Below, one piece after another: positions 13,064 through 20,791 of a stretch of DNA of 61,587 bases. The notes under the pieces are model-generated. The model made no database searches, was not told where the DNA came from, and saw nothing but the letters and a program-made list of their open reading frames with translations. The translations under genes were made by a program, and so were the position numbers. Positions within the stretch are counted from its first letter, which is position 1. The number at the start of each line of letters is the position of its first letter. The stretch spans positions 1 through 61,587 of the IMG/VR virus record IMGVR_UViG_3300032288_002407. One strand, 5' to 3'. The stretch comes from a virus.

Positions 13064-14608
13064 TTAACGTGCATTTGCTCTGCTACTAAGCTCAAGCCAT
13101 TCTTTCATTACGTCTTCAGGAATCTTCCGCTTGTTGCCAAGCTCTTGCGATTTTTTGTAGTTTTCTTTGATTAAAGGTTCTAACTCTTTCAATCGCTTAT
13201 TTTTTTCGGCTAATTGTTTTGGGGTGAACTCAACGTAAGTGTAACCCTGCCCCAATTCTGGATCAAAATATGGTATTTCACGACCCTTTTGTTGAATGTC
13301 TTGGTAGAGTTCGCCGCGTTCTTTTGTCAGCTTGGAGCGAATAGCATCAAGTGTTTTCATTTCATCAGAAGCGATTCCTTGCGCTCCGTATTCCGCCTCC
13401 AAGAAATTTAACCTTTCCATATCTTTTGGCGTCAATGGTTTTTGCTCAACAGCAGGAGACTCTTTACCCCTACTTTTAGCCATGCCTTCTGCGCCACGTT
13501 TTTTAGCTTCATCTAGTTTGTCTTGAAAAGTGTCAAACTGTGCTTTTTCGCCAATGGCATTTGGAAAAAGATTTCTTCCTTCATCTTTTCTTAAAGGGCT
13601 TGGCGGAATGACATTTGCTGCTGGACGATTGCCACCCAAAACAGATGAACCACCTGTCATGCCTTGTGATTTTTGAATAATATCTTTCTCTTTAAGATAT
13701 GGTGTCATTGGAACCATGCGACCCAATTCATCCCTAACCATAGATGGAGGTCTGGCTGCTCCCGGCGCGTAAGTAGTAACGCTTCCACGACCATAAGGAG
13801 AAGTGAAAGAAGTAGTGCTGCCACTAGTGGTATAATCAACTCCACGCCTAAGATTGCTCATCATCGTTTTTTCCGCAGCACGATCTTTAGCTGCGATTTC
13901 TGGATTGCGTGTGATATTGCCTTCTTCATCCATTACCATGCCAGTTGCTTCATTCTTCTTGTTGTAATCGGCACGCACTTTGTCGAATTGACCAGCAGCC
14001 TTGGCGTTAGCGATGTTTTGCTCACGGGTGCCAAGATAAGGATTTGGAGTGGTTGGTGATTTGCCCGTTGAAGCAGCATTCAAAGCGGCTCCAGCAGCTT
14101 GCATTCCAGCACCAAACATAGGGTTAAAACCCGTCATAGACTTACCAAGTCCTTGCATTGCACCACCAGTGGCTCCAACATTAGCACTAGCACCTTGCTT
14201 TTCAGCCGCCATACGCGCCCATTCTTGCTGCTGAGAACTCATAGCAGGTTGTTGAGGCTGCTGCGGTTGTGCTTGAGCTTGAGGCATTTCACCACGTCCA
14301 TAACCCAAACCAGAACGATTATACATTGAGTCACGCTGATAGGTGCCACTGTAAGGATTATACATCATCCCTTGACCACGGCGGATGTTAGCCTCGCGGT
14401 TAATCATCGACATGGGCAGGTCTTTGTAGCGTTGAGAAAGATAAAAAGCATCCAATCCCCCACCCATTCCGGGATCAACTCGACGGGCTGTTCTGCCTGT
14501 TCCGGGTCCAGTGCCTTCTTCGTATTCAACATTACGAGGACGTGCATCAATGCGTTTGCCGCCAAAGAAAGAATTAGGCTTAAATTGAAGGGTTTGTGTA
14601 TCTGCCAT
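13064..14608 (-). CDS. low-complexity virion protein, unknown
   Basis: A 514-residue protein with Gln/Pro-rich (AQAQPQQPQQPA) and Gly/Ala/Ser-rich segments in the N-terminal half and a lysine/glutamate-rich helical C terminus. Such composition is common in phage tail or internal virion proteins. It lies between the connector-like gene and the oxygenase/collagen pair in the virion operon. No enzyme motif was seen. Confidence 0.65.
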   Translation of the reverse strand: MADTQTLQFKPNSFFGGKRIDARPRNVEYEEGTGPGTGRTARRVDPGMGGGLDAFYLSQRYKDLPMSMINREANIRRGQGMMYNPYSGTYQRDSMYNRSGLGYGRGEMPQAQAQPQQPQQPAMSSQQQEWARMAAEKQGASANVGATGGAMQGLGKSMTGFNPMFGAGMQAAGAALNAASTGKSPTTPNPYLGTREQNIANAKAAGQFDKVRADYNKKNEATGMVMDEEGNITRNPEIAAKDRAAEKTMMSNLRRGVDYTTSGSTTSFTSPYGRGSVTTYAPGAARPPSMVRDELGRMVPMTPYLKEKDIIQKSQGMTGGSSVLGGNRPAANVIPPSPLRKDEGRNLFPNAIGEKAQFDTFQDKLDEAKKRGAEGMAKSRGKESPAVEQKPLTPKDMERLNFLEAEYGAQGIASDEMKTLDAIRSKLTKERGELYQDIQQKGREIPYFDPELGQGYTYVEFTPKQLAEKNKRLKELEPLIKENYKKSQELGNKRKIPEDVMKEWLELSSRANAR

Positions 14609-14655
14609 AATACCTTTAGATTATTCCCCTAAAGGGCGGATTGGCAACGAGGATT

Positions 14656-15222
14656 TTAGCGGAACTTCGGACCTATAAACCAAGTAACCAACGAATACCG
14701 AATCCCTAGTTTTACGGGCGTTACCCGATGCCGATTAAACGAAGGGAAAAAGATAACATCTCCTTGTTGCGAAAACTGCCCATCTTTAAGTGGATCATTG
14801 GCAAACTCTAGCTTGCCACCCGTGTATTCGTCAGGCTTCGACAACTGGATGACCATGCTCATTTTGCGGTCAAAAGGGGTCGCTTTTAACCAATTCAAGT
14901 CTTCGTGCCAACCGTAACCACCTGAGTTATCTGCATTGTATTCCGTGAATTGAACTTCATGGAAACCAGCTAGATCAAACCCAAATGCGTTGGCGTTTGC
15001 TTGTAAAGCCATTTTTTCCACCCTAGCAAAGAAGGGTGCCAAAGCAGTGTCGTAACGACTAAACCAACGAACGGTTGATCGCCGTATATGGTCGTCAACA
15101 ACGGATTTCCCACCGTGTCCAACTGTGGCTTGAACGGCCTTATGCTTTAAACCATGCTCGATAATCCACTTACATTCTTCCTCATTAAAGGCTTTTGAGA
15201 AAAGTTGCCACCATGCGGTCAT
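14656..15222 (-). CDS. 2-oxoglutarate/Fe(II) oxygenase (prolyl 4-hydroxylase-like)
   Basis: A 188-residue protein from the ATG at 15222, chosen because it overlaps the stop of the collagen-like gene as ATGA; a longer upstream extension would run into that gene. The double-stranded beta-helix iron ligands are visible as HxD (H106, D108) and a distal H165, followed by R175 for 2-oxoglutarate, with the usual GWHEDLNW and [10 protein letters not shown] contexts. The family hydroxylates amino-acid side chains, classically proline. Direct coupling to a gene encoding Gly-X-Y repeats suggests the fibre protein is its substrate; that link is inference. Confidence 0.85.
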   Translation of the reverse strand: MTAWWQLFSKAFNEEECKWIIEHGLKHKAVQATVGHGGKSVVDDHIRRSTVRWFSRYDTALAPFFARVEKMALQANANAFGFDLAGFHEVQFTEYNADNSGGYGWHEDLNWLKATPFDRKMSMVIQLSKPDEYTGGKLEFANDPLKDGQFSQQGDVIFFPSFNRHRVTPVKLGIRYSLVTWFIGPKFR

Positions 15223-15962
15223 ATAAAGGCTTGATTCCAGAATTGTTTTGCTGCGTTCATCTGTTCTTCCGTTTTGGAAGGCAGGTGCCAATCTGGATAA
15301 TCTGCTTGAATGCCAAACACAAGATCAAATTTGCCGCATTTACTTTGGAATCGCGTTGTTTCTTCGCAAATAGCTGCGGAGAATCGTTTTTCTAAACTTT
15401 GTCCAGCAGGAACAATGTCAATAAACCAAGGGCGAGTTCCTTCGGTTACAGCAAAAGCATAAATGCCTTCTGAGGTAGAAACCACAGAATCTTTAGGTCC
15501 GGGAGGTCCGTCTGGTCCGATTGGCCCCGGAGGTCCGGGAGGGCCGTCTGGTCCGATTGGTCCATTTGGACCCGTTGGTCCGATTGGCCCCGGAGGACCG
15601 GGAGGGCCGGGAGGCCCATCGGGACCGATTGGACCCGGAGGACCGGGAGGACCACCGCTGGGACCGGGAGGTCCGTCTGGTCCCGGAGGTCCGGTTGGAC
15701 CAGTTGGCCCATCTGGACCAGTTGGACCAGTTGGACCGGGATCACCGGGATTACCGGGATTACCGGGAGAACCCGGACTTCCGGGACTTCCGGGAGAGCC
15801 ATTAACACCCGGAGAACCCATAGCATCACTAGTGGATGCCACCTTGGGTGAATCCAGTTGTGAAATTGTCACCCCGCTGGAGGTTGGAAACGTAGTAATA
15901 GAATCATTTCCCCACACCCAAGGGCGGTTTGCGATCTGAGAATTGCCTGTGTATTCGCTCAT
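15219..15962 (-). CDS. collagen-like fibre protein
   Basis: A 247-residue protein. About residues 45-160 are a nearly uninterrupted run of Gly-X-Y triplets rich in Gly-Pro-Pro, Gly-Pro-Ile and Gly-Pro-Asp, with one irregular step (PSGGPPGP). A short N-terminal domain and an 80-residue C-terminal domain flank it. Phage collagen-like stretches form trimeric triple helices in tail or head fibres. The gene overlaps the preceding 264-residue gene and the following oxygenase by ATGA, so the three are translationally coupled. Confidence 0.9.
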   Translation of the reverse strand: MSEYTGNSQIANRPWVWGNDSITTFPTSSGVTISQLDSPKVASTSDAMGSPGVNGSPGSPGSPGSPGNPGNPGDPGPTGPTGPDGPTGPTGPPGPDGPPGPSGGPPGPPGPIGPDGPPGPPGPPGPIGPTGPNGPIGPDGPPGPPGPIGPDGPPGPKDSVVSTSEGIYAFAVTEGTRPWFIDIVPAGQSLEKRFSAAICEETTRFQSKCGKFDLVFGIQADYPDWHLPSKTEEQMNAAKQFWNQAFI

Positions 15963-16753
15963 TGAATGACGCGCTTTGGTGAAACTGGCGGGAATATCGT
16001 AGTCTTACGCCGATAATACTGACCATTCACCAAGTTCACATCGTCTTCAATAACAAACGGCGCCCAATCAAGGAAATTGGTAGCAGGGAAGATTTGCTTG
16101 TTAGGATTCCACCCACCCGTTTCGTCCACTGTTCCTTGTCCAAACACTTTTTGAGCACCCGGAATGTTGTTCTCAAAAATCACTTTGGGATGAAGGCATC
16201 GAGGAAAGTTAATTTCTTTTCCAAGAAAGTCGCCATTGATGTCAGTCGGAATAGGCTGAACATGAGTTATCTCATTTTGCGAATAAGGCACATCGCTCAA
16301 GTATTCCTCAATCTTTACCACCGAGGATACGTTTGGCGTTGGCTTATAGACATACTTAGCGAAGTAGCGGGGGGCAGTTTCAGTGGTTGTCCCATTGAAA
16401 ACAGCCTGCGGAAACACCGTGGTTTGGTAAATGTCCAACGAATAAAGCACTCCCGGCCAAGGATACTGACGAGTGGCAAACGATGTGCGGAAGGGTGTCT
16501 GACGTTGAGCTGGAGTCTTAGATTTGGCGTAGTAAAACCAAATGTCATCCCCTTCTTTGGATGAGTCGCAATAACGATAATCAGAAAAATCTTGCCGCCT
16601 TGGAAGGGTTGGAATGGCAGATTGCTTGTAAAGCTCACCAAGAGTCGGAGTCGCATCCAACTTCATTTGATTCGCATCTTGCCAAACCCGAACGGAAAAC
16701 TCGTCAGGATTAGGTGTCGGAATGACTTCTAACTTGATTTCAGGCGAGGCCAT
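15959..16753 (-). CDS. putative tail or fibre-associated protein
   Basis: A 264-residue protein rich in Pro, Thr, Tyr and Phe with a beta-strand-like pattern and no recognised motif. Its start overlaps the stop of the upstream gene by one base (TAATG) and its stop overlaps the collagen-like gene start (ATGA). Tight coupling to a fibre gene suggests a structural role such as a fibre adaptor; this rests on position only. Confidence 0.65.
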   Translation of the reverse strand: MASPEIKLEVIPTPNPDEFSVRVWQDANQMKLDATPTLGELYKQSAIPTLPRRQDFSDYRYCDSSKEGDDIWFYYAKSKTPAQRQTPFRTSFATRQYPWPGVLYSLDIYQTTVFPQAVFNGTTTETAPRYFAKYVYKPTPNVSSVVKIEEYLSDVPYSQNEITHVQPIPTDINGDFLGKEINFPRCLHPKVIFENNIPGAQKVFGQGTVDETGGWNPNKQIFPATNFLDWAPFVIEDDVNLVNGQYYRRKTTIFPPVSPKRVIQ

Positions 16754-17481
16754 TAGGGGATGTTAGGCGGACTGGTGGCGATAATATCGCCCTCTTGATA
16801 TTCAGCAGGAAGGTAACGAGGCGTTGCACTGGCTCCACGGTCAAATAGCCAAAATGTCTTGTTAAGTAGCGTTTGGCGCAGGGGGAAGTGGTTGATTTCG
16901 TCGGAAACATTGGCAACAAAAGAATCGGCAGTCAAAGTCCAAATAGTTGCGCTAGTTTGAGTTCCGGGAGTATTTATTACGTTATCGTAATTTTTTAATC
17001 CATCTGGCAAAGCAGCAACAGGAGATGTAATGGATTGTCCTTGATACCAATTACCCGAAGGGTCAGCCTCCGAAACATCTGTTTGAATTGGAGTGCTTGC
17101 TGTAAAAATGTCTCGATATTCCGCTGACCAAACGCGCATTTGGTCATTTGACACAATCACCGATCCAGCCGTGATGTTGGTGGTGAAGTCAATCGCAGAC
17201 CCGCCTTCAGTCAAAGATAGCTGGCAAGTGGCTCCACTGGCCGCAATGACATAATAAGCCGTTCCCGTATTAAGGCCAGAACCACCAGTCAAACTGGTAA
17301 AAGTAACCTGCATCCCATTCACCAAGGTTGCGCCCGTAATGGTTACTACGTTTGTCGTAGCATTTCCCGTTACGGAAGCATAAGCTGTTTGGGAGCCAGA
17401 AAGAAAAACGTCAATGACGCCCTCCTGCTTGGCGAAGGTCAAATTGTTGGACCTAATAAGGTAAAGTGTAGTTCCGGCCAT
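16753..17481 (-). CDS. putative virion protein, beta-rich
   Basis: A 242-residue protein beginning MAGTTLYLIRSNN. The ATG at 17481 is preferred over an upstream extension to 17517 because it has the A-rich upstream context typical of this phage. The middle is Thr/Ser/Val-rich (TGNATTNVVTITGATLVNG), as in phage beta-sandwich or fibre proteins. It is the first gene of the left virion operon and faces the plus-strand small-RNA promoter at 17501. Confidence 0.7.
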   Translation of the reverse strand: MAGTTLYLIRSNNLTFAKQEGVIDVFLSGSQTAYASVTGNATTNVVTITGATLVNGMQVTFTSLTGGSGLNTGTAYYVIAASGATCQLSLTEGGSAIDFTTNITAGSVIVSNDQMRVWSAEYRDIFTASTPIQTDVSEADPSGNWYQGQSITSPVAALPDGLKNYDNVINTPGTQTSATIWTLTADSFVANVSDEINHFPLRQTLLNKTFWLFDRGASATPRYLPAEYQEGDIIATSPPNIP

Positions 17482-17500
17482 GATTTTGCATTTTAACCGC

Positions 17501-17529
17501 TTGACAGGGGAAGGCAAGCGGGATTAAAT
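17501..17529 (+). promoter_or_regulatory. sigma70-type promoter for the small RNA
   Basis: A perfect -35 hexamer TTGACA (17501-17506) is followed after exactly 17 bases by TTAAAT (17524-17529), a 4/6 match to TATAAT. Transcription would start near 17536, just upstream of two hairpins and an intrinsic terminator. It lies in the gap between the leftward virion operon and the rightward small-gene island. Confidence 0.6.
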
Positions 17530-17535
17530 GAACCC

Positions 17536-17625
17536 ACAAATAGGTTTGCTCGTAGAAGGAGCGATCCGACCCACGGCAAACCGCTCTGAGGTCCGGCTAC
17601 TTCTACTAGCCGGACTTCTTTGTTT
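17536..17625 (+). ncRNA. candidate phage small RNA with kissing loops
   Basis: About 90 nt bounded by the promoter at 17501 and the terminator hairpin at 17591-17615. Stem GGTTT/AAACC (17543-17547 with 17578-17582) encloses hairpin GCTC-GTAGAAG-GAGC (17548-17562). The terminator loop is CTTCTAC (17600-17606), a perfect 7-nt complement of the first loop GTAGAAG. A second pairing, GAGCG (17559-17563) with CGCTC (17582-17586), competes with the first hairpin. The sequence fits a folded small RNA or an attenuator leader for the genes from 18054. A 62-codon frame overlaps it but has no good start context. Confidence 0.55.
17591..17622 (+). terminator. intrinsic terminator
   Basis: A perfect 9-bp stem GTCCGGCTA/TAGCCGGAC (17591-17599 with 17607-17615) with a 7-nt loop is followed by a T-rich run (TTCTTTGTTTTTT). 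It ends the transcript from the promoter at 17501. Confidence 0.8.
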
Positions 17626-17715
17626 TTTGCCTATCGAAAAACTTAACACAGACTCGCCATCTTACATAGGCTTCACAAGAACCTTAACCCAACTTTCTGA
17701 ACAAGGATTGGCTTA

Positions 17716-17825
17716 AGCGCCCCGCAGCAGACCTTGGGGGTATCACAACAAAAACGCGTTGACCTGTCCACCGCAGGTTGACGGGCGAAGCGCAAGACAT
17801 GGTTTGGACGTAGCTAGTCGGCTAC
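17716..17825. other. intergenic region with several short hairpins
   Basis: Part of the 570-base gap 17482-18053. It contains CGCCC/GGGCG (17718-17722 with 17783-17787) enclosing hairpin ACCTG-7-CAGGT (17762-17778), and then GTAGC-6-GCTAC (17810-17825). GTTGAC occurs twice within 25 bases. The rest of the gap, to 18053, has direct copies of GGCTCCATA near 17936 and 17951. No good reading frame was found. It may be a second RNA or an operator region; direction is unknown. Confidence 0.3.
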
Positions 17826-18053
17826 TAGAGTTCCCAGTTGTGAGTCAATAGCGACCATCATATCACTATTTGATTGTCTGAAACGCGCATTGAGGCTCCC
17901 TGCAAGACTTTTAAAAAGCAAAGCCTACATGACTGGCTCCATATACCTAGGCTCCATACGAAATGATAAAATCATGGCATTCACTTCCTATTGCTAATCC
18001 AATAGGACGTGTTTTCCACAACCCACCATGCCCTTCACCACCGAAATGATAAT

Positions 18054-18374
18054 ATGACTAACGAACTACCAACCCTAAGCGACCACGTTCTTAACTGGAT
18101 ATTGAATGAAGAAGAAGTTACTCAAGGTTTCCGCGAGGCAATCGAAGCTGAATTACTTCGCCGCACGCTGGAGCGTGATACAGACGAAATGTTGACGCTT
18201 ACCTCCAAAATGCTACACGATGCTTCCACCAAGGGATACCACGGTTTTAACGCTAAACAGTTAAAGGTGATCGGCCTAAAATGGCCTCCGAAAAAAGGAT
18301 GGCTAAAATCGCTGGTCGGAACTCAAATGTTTGCCTCTCAATACCGCAAATTTGTAGAAGCAGGAAAGAAATGA
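18054..18374 (+). CDS. small protein, unknown
   Basis: A 106-residue protein starting MTNELPTLSD at an aatATG context, chosen over an in-frame extension to 18009 with a poor N terminus. Acidic helical N-terminal half, basic C-terminal half (KWPPKKGWLKS). It is the first gene of the plus-strand island downstream of the small RNA. I do not recognise the family. Confidence 0.65.
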   Translation: MTNELPTLSDHVLNWILNEEEVTQGFREAIEAELLRRTLERDTDEMLTLTSKMLHDASTKGYHGFNAKQLKVIGLKWPPKKGWLKSLVGTQMFASQYRKFVEAGKK

Positions 18375-18414
18375 TTGCTATTTCAACAAACCCTAACGAC
18401 CTTAGCTAACTGAT

Positions 18415-18585
18415 ATGACCAACGAAATCACCGAACTAAAACGCAAACTAGCCGAGCAAGACGAGATCATCCGAGAACTCAACGAGCGAGCTTCTAGCCA
18501 TCTCATCACCATGCTGAACACCGTTCAGAAGTTGAAGCTGGAAAACGATATGATGAACGCCAAACTGCGCCAGAAAGACCAATGA
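18415..18585 (+). CDS. small coiled-coil protein
   Basis: A 56-residue reading frame starting at the ATG in tgatATGACC and ending by ATGA overlap with the regulator gene at 18582. Nearly the whole sequence is a charged heptad-like helix (ITELKRKLAEQDEIIRELNE). The overlap with the next gene and the shared start context make it a likely real gene. Function is unknown. Confidence 0.6.
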   Translation: MTNEITELKRKLAEQDEIIRELNERASSHLITMLNTVQKLKLENDMMNAKLRQKDQ

Positions 18586-18842
18586 ATTTATACAGAAGAA
18601 CCCAACAGCTCCAAGGGGCAGAACGGGCAATGCAAAAGGCTGAGAAGGCCATGCGAGAAATCTGCAAGGCTATTGGCAAAGAACTGCGTCAAATGCGGGA
18701 AGATCGTCACATCAAGCAGGTTACGCTGGCAAAACAGTTGGGCATAAGTCCCTCCCATCTGTTTGAGATTGAAGATGGCTCTGTGATGCTGGATGAAAAA
18801 AGGTTGAAGCAGATTTATGGGCAGATCAAAGGTGATACATGA
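18582..18842 (+). CDS. XRE/Cro-type helix-turn-helix regulator
   Basis: An 86-residue protein. Residues about 38-83 form a helix-turn-helix of the Cro/CI class (LRQMREDRHIKQVTLAKQLG then ISPSHLFEIEDG). A helical N-terminal arm may aid dimerisation. It is coupled by ATGA overlaps to the genes on both sides. Likely a DNA-binding regulator; the hairpins and repeats upstream of 18054 are plausible but unproven operators. Confidence 0.8.
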   Translation: MNLYRRTQQLQGAERAMQKAEKAMREICKAIGKELRQMREDRHIKQVTLAKQLGISPSHLFEIEDGSVMLDEKRLKQIYGQIKGDT

Positions 18843-19069
18843 ACCTTTGCCCAAGATGCTATGCCAATGGACGATCTTTGTGGCCTACTTCATGTCTGTG
18901 CGTAGATGGAGGTGCTCTTAAGCCTTCCGAGTTTCACGCATGGAACGCCACCCGTAGAATACCCTATAACTTCCCCAAGCAGGAAATCACCTTGATAAAG
19001 CCAGTTGCAAAACGAACCAAGTTGGTGTTCGGTCAAAGAACCAAAAATGACAGAAGAAAACGATATTGA
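18839..19069 (+). CDS. small cysteine-containing basic protein
   Basis: A 76-residue protein with N-terminal CPRCYANG and CLC motifs that could form a zinc site, and a Lys/Arg-rich C terminus. It starts by ATGA overlap with the regulator gene. The start of the next gene lies inside its last 23 bases. Function is unknown. Confidence 0.55.
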   Translation: MNLCPRCYANGRSLWPTSCLCVDGGALKPSEFHAWNATRRIPYNFPKQEITLIKPVAKRTKLVFGQRTKNDRRKRY

Positions 19070-19277
19070 GTCTATTGAGGATGCCATCATCAACATCCAC
19101 GAAACTTGTCTGAATCCAGAAATTGCTGCTCCGCTGATCCGCAAAAATCTGGCGCAAAACCTTGTCAACGAATACAGATTTCGGTTCTTCAAAAAAGACG
19201 GCAAAGCAGTCTGCGAATGCCAAGTCAATACTTCGCCACGGCCCAAGTATCTTGGCAGGTTTAAAGGACTGAATTAG
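19047..19277 (+). CDS. small acidic protein, unknown
   Basis: A 76-residue protein starting MTEENDIESIEDA in an A-rich context. Acidic helical N terminus and a beta-like C terminus (YRFRFFKKDGKAVCECQVN). It is the last gene of the plus island and converges with the minus gene ending at 19261, overlapping it by 17 bases. Not recognised. Confidence 0.55.
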   Translation: MTEENDIESIEDAIINIHETCLNPEIAAPLIRKNLAQNLVNEYRFRFFKKDGKAVCECQVNTSPRPKYLGRFKGLN

Positions 19278-19476
19278 TGGTAAATAATTGGCTCCAATTT
19301 GCCAGCATGGGGCTAAGACGCTCACCTGAGTCTTGATGCAGGCGGCATTTGCAGTTGTCTTTTAGTGAGCACTCAATCCAGACAACTCCCGGTTCACAAT
19401 GCAGTTTGGGATGCTGCTTGTGGCGGCAAACGGCCTTGGCTTCAAAAGCGTTTTTGATTTTCTCGTAATCGGTCAT
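19261..19476 (-). CDS. small Cys/His-rich protein downstream of endolysin
   Basis: A 71-residue protein whose ATG overlaps the endolysin stop (ATGA). It has a Cys/His set (CRHKQHPKLHC, CSLKDNCKCRLH) that could bind zinc. It is the last gene of this leftward lysis-region operon. Function is unknown. Confidence 0.6.
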   Translation of the reverse strand: MTDYEKIKNAFEAKAVCRHKQHPKLHCEPGVVWIECSLKDNCKCRLHQDSGERLSPMLANWSQLFTTNSVL

Positions 19477-20036
19477 CGTGTGGCTTGGAAGTGCATACTA
19501 TCCCTTTGCCAGAAAGCACCAGCAGGCATCCAGCCTTCTTTGGCAAACTCTTCCATGACTTCAAGGGGCATTGTAGCCCGTGTAGGCCAAGGCGTGTGAT
19601 TGCCATTGCTTTCAGGGTCAAAATCAACCGCTGCTGCCCTTGCGTGCAAGCTAGGCAGTGAGCCTCCACGCATAAGGCGATTGTTGTAGCAACCAGCATA
19701 CTTTTCCAAAACTTTGCGATGCGGTCCCTTGCTAAGAGCTGTCAGAATGCGCTTGAGGCTTTCAGCTACCTTAGCATGGCAACGGATGATTCGGACAGGT
19801 TTGCCCTCATATTGAATGCCAAGAGAAGCCACATTGATTGTGGTCAGCTTGGATTCATCGCCAGCAGCCCCATAAAACTTAGTCAACGCAGCTTGATTTG
19901 TTTCGGGCCAAGGACTCGGATTAGGCATCAATTTACGCAAGTATTCTTGGCAGGCGGCAATGCTTTTTGGACCCCAAAACCCATCTGGAGTGGTGCCAAT
20001 CTTGGCCTGCATATCTTGGATTTCCTTGTGTGTCAT
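19473..20036 (-). CDS. endolysin, M15-type peptidase with N-terminal peptidoglycan-binding segment
   Basis: A 187-residue protein. Residues 1-36 resemble a short peptidoglycan-binding module (IGTTPDGFWGPKSIAACQ). The C-terminal half has the M15/VanY zinc-peptidase signature: SLHARAAAVDFD supplies H131 and D138, and DSMHFQ supplies H182. Such enzymes cleave cell-wall peptide stems at the end of infection. The gene is coupled by ATGA to a 33-codon membrane protein upstream, a usual place for a holin. Confidence 0.88.
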   Translation of the reverse strand: MTHKEIQDMQAKIGTTPDGFWGPKSIAACQEYLRKLMPNPSPWPETNQAALTKFYGAAGDESKLTTINVASLGIQYEGKPVRIIRCHAKVAESLKRILTALSKGPHRKVLEKYAGCYNNRLMRGGSLPSLHARAAAVDFDPESNGNHTPWPTRATMPLEVMEEFAKEGWMPAGAFWQRDSMHFQATR

Positions 20037-20134
20037 TTATTAGACGTGTAAATGATGATGACGCCCCAAACGAATAGGGCAATCGCGGTAAAGGTTAAGC
20101 CGAAAAGCTGGGCGAATGAGAACTCTTGAATCAT
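20033..20134 (-). CDS. tiny single-span membrane protein, holin candidate
   Basis: A 33-residue reading frame with one hydrophobic helix (FGLTFTAIALFVWGVIIIY) and a short polar tail. Its start overlaps the stop of the upstream HExxH gene and its stop overlaps the endolysin start, both as ATGA. That double coupling is strong evidence it is translated. Position and topology suggest a holin-like role; this is inference. Confidence 0.65.
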   Translation of the reverse strand: MIQEFSFAQLFGLTFTAIALFVWGVIIIYTSNK

Positions 20135-20388
20135 GGGAGGCTGTCTGGCTCGATCATACGAGTATTGTTTTTGTGAAGGAACTTTGCCAGATCGGTGCTG
20201 AGTTTATCCACAACATCTTCTGGCAAGGCCCACTCCCATTCATGCAGAAACTCATGGATGAGGATACGCAGGTGCGGTTGGCCTTTGAGCCTAGCATCAA
20301 TCTCAATCTCACCGTTGCCGTGGGCTAGGCCAAGGGCGCGGTATCGCCCTAGCTTTCGCCTAGTTACGGTGATTGAGGTCGCTTTCAC
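20131..20388 (-). CDS. small HExxH metalloprotease-like protein
   Basis: An 85-residue protein with LIHEFLHEWEW around residues 43-53, a zinc-binding HExxH motif in a helix. This is the minimal gluzincin-like arrangement seen in many phage small proteins. It starts at GTG (20388) through a GTGA overlap with the gene upstream. Whether it is an active protease is unknown, since a third ligand is not obvious. Confidence 0.65.
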   Translation of the reverse strand: MKATSITVTRRKLGRYRALGLAHGNGEIEIDARLKGQPHLRILIHEFLHEWEWALPEDVVDKLSTDLAKFLHKNNTRMIEPDSLP

Positions 20389-20771
20389 AGCTTGGTTCGG
20401 ACTTGCTTGACCATTAAAGTATTGGTCCCACGCACGTTCTTAGCGATCTGATAATCCGTGTAGCGAGGATGACGTTTGATGGCTTTTTTGATCTTGCTCT
20501 CAAGATCGTTGGCTTGAAGTTTTGCCAATGGTCCATCGGATTCTTGCCTTTGCCGGTAGCATTTGACTCGGATCGTCATGCGCCGTTTAGCATCCCAAAC
20601 AGGAAACTCTTGGGCTTCAAAGACGCCTGATGCAAGTCCGCCACGCAAAAGATCGTGGACACGCTCTGGGGCGCATTGCAGTTCGATGGCTATTTTCTCT
20701 TTGGTGTCCCATCCAGCAGGGACGCGATATTTCTCAATGTTGATCTTATCAATGGCTTTTTGCCAGTTCAT
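20385..20771 (-). CDS. small basic protein, possible winged helix
   Basis: A 128-residue Lys/Arg-rich protein. The N terminus (WDTKEKIAIELQCAPERVHD) and C terminus (HPRYTDYQIAKNVRGTNTLM) each look like helix-turn-helix units. DNA binding is plausible but not certain. It lies between the metallophosphoesterase and the HExxH gene. Confidence 0.55.
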   Translation of the reverse strand: MNWQKAIDKINIEKYRVPAGWDTKEKIAIELQCAPERVHDLLRGGLASGVFEAQEFPVWDAKRRMTIRVKCYRQRQESDGPLAKLQANDLESKIKKAIKRHPRYTDYQIAKNVRGTNTLMVKQVRTKL

Positions 20772-20791
20772 AGGTTTGTTTTGGCGGGTTA

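Noticed and set aside
15463-15939. Gly/Pro-rich plus-strand frames
   Set aside because: Antisense shadows of the collagen repeat, whose GGNCCN-type DNA is open in several frames.
17528-17716. 62-codon plus-strand frame over the small RNA
   Set aside because: It reads through the intrinsic terminator at 17591-17622 and has no good start context.
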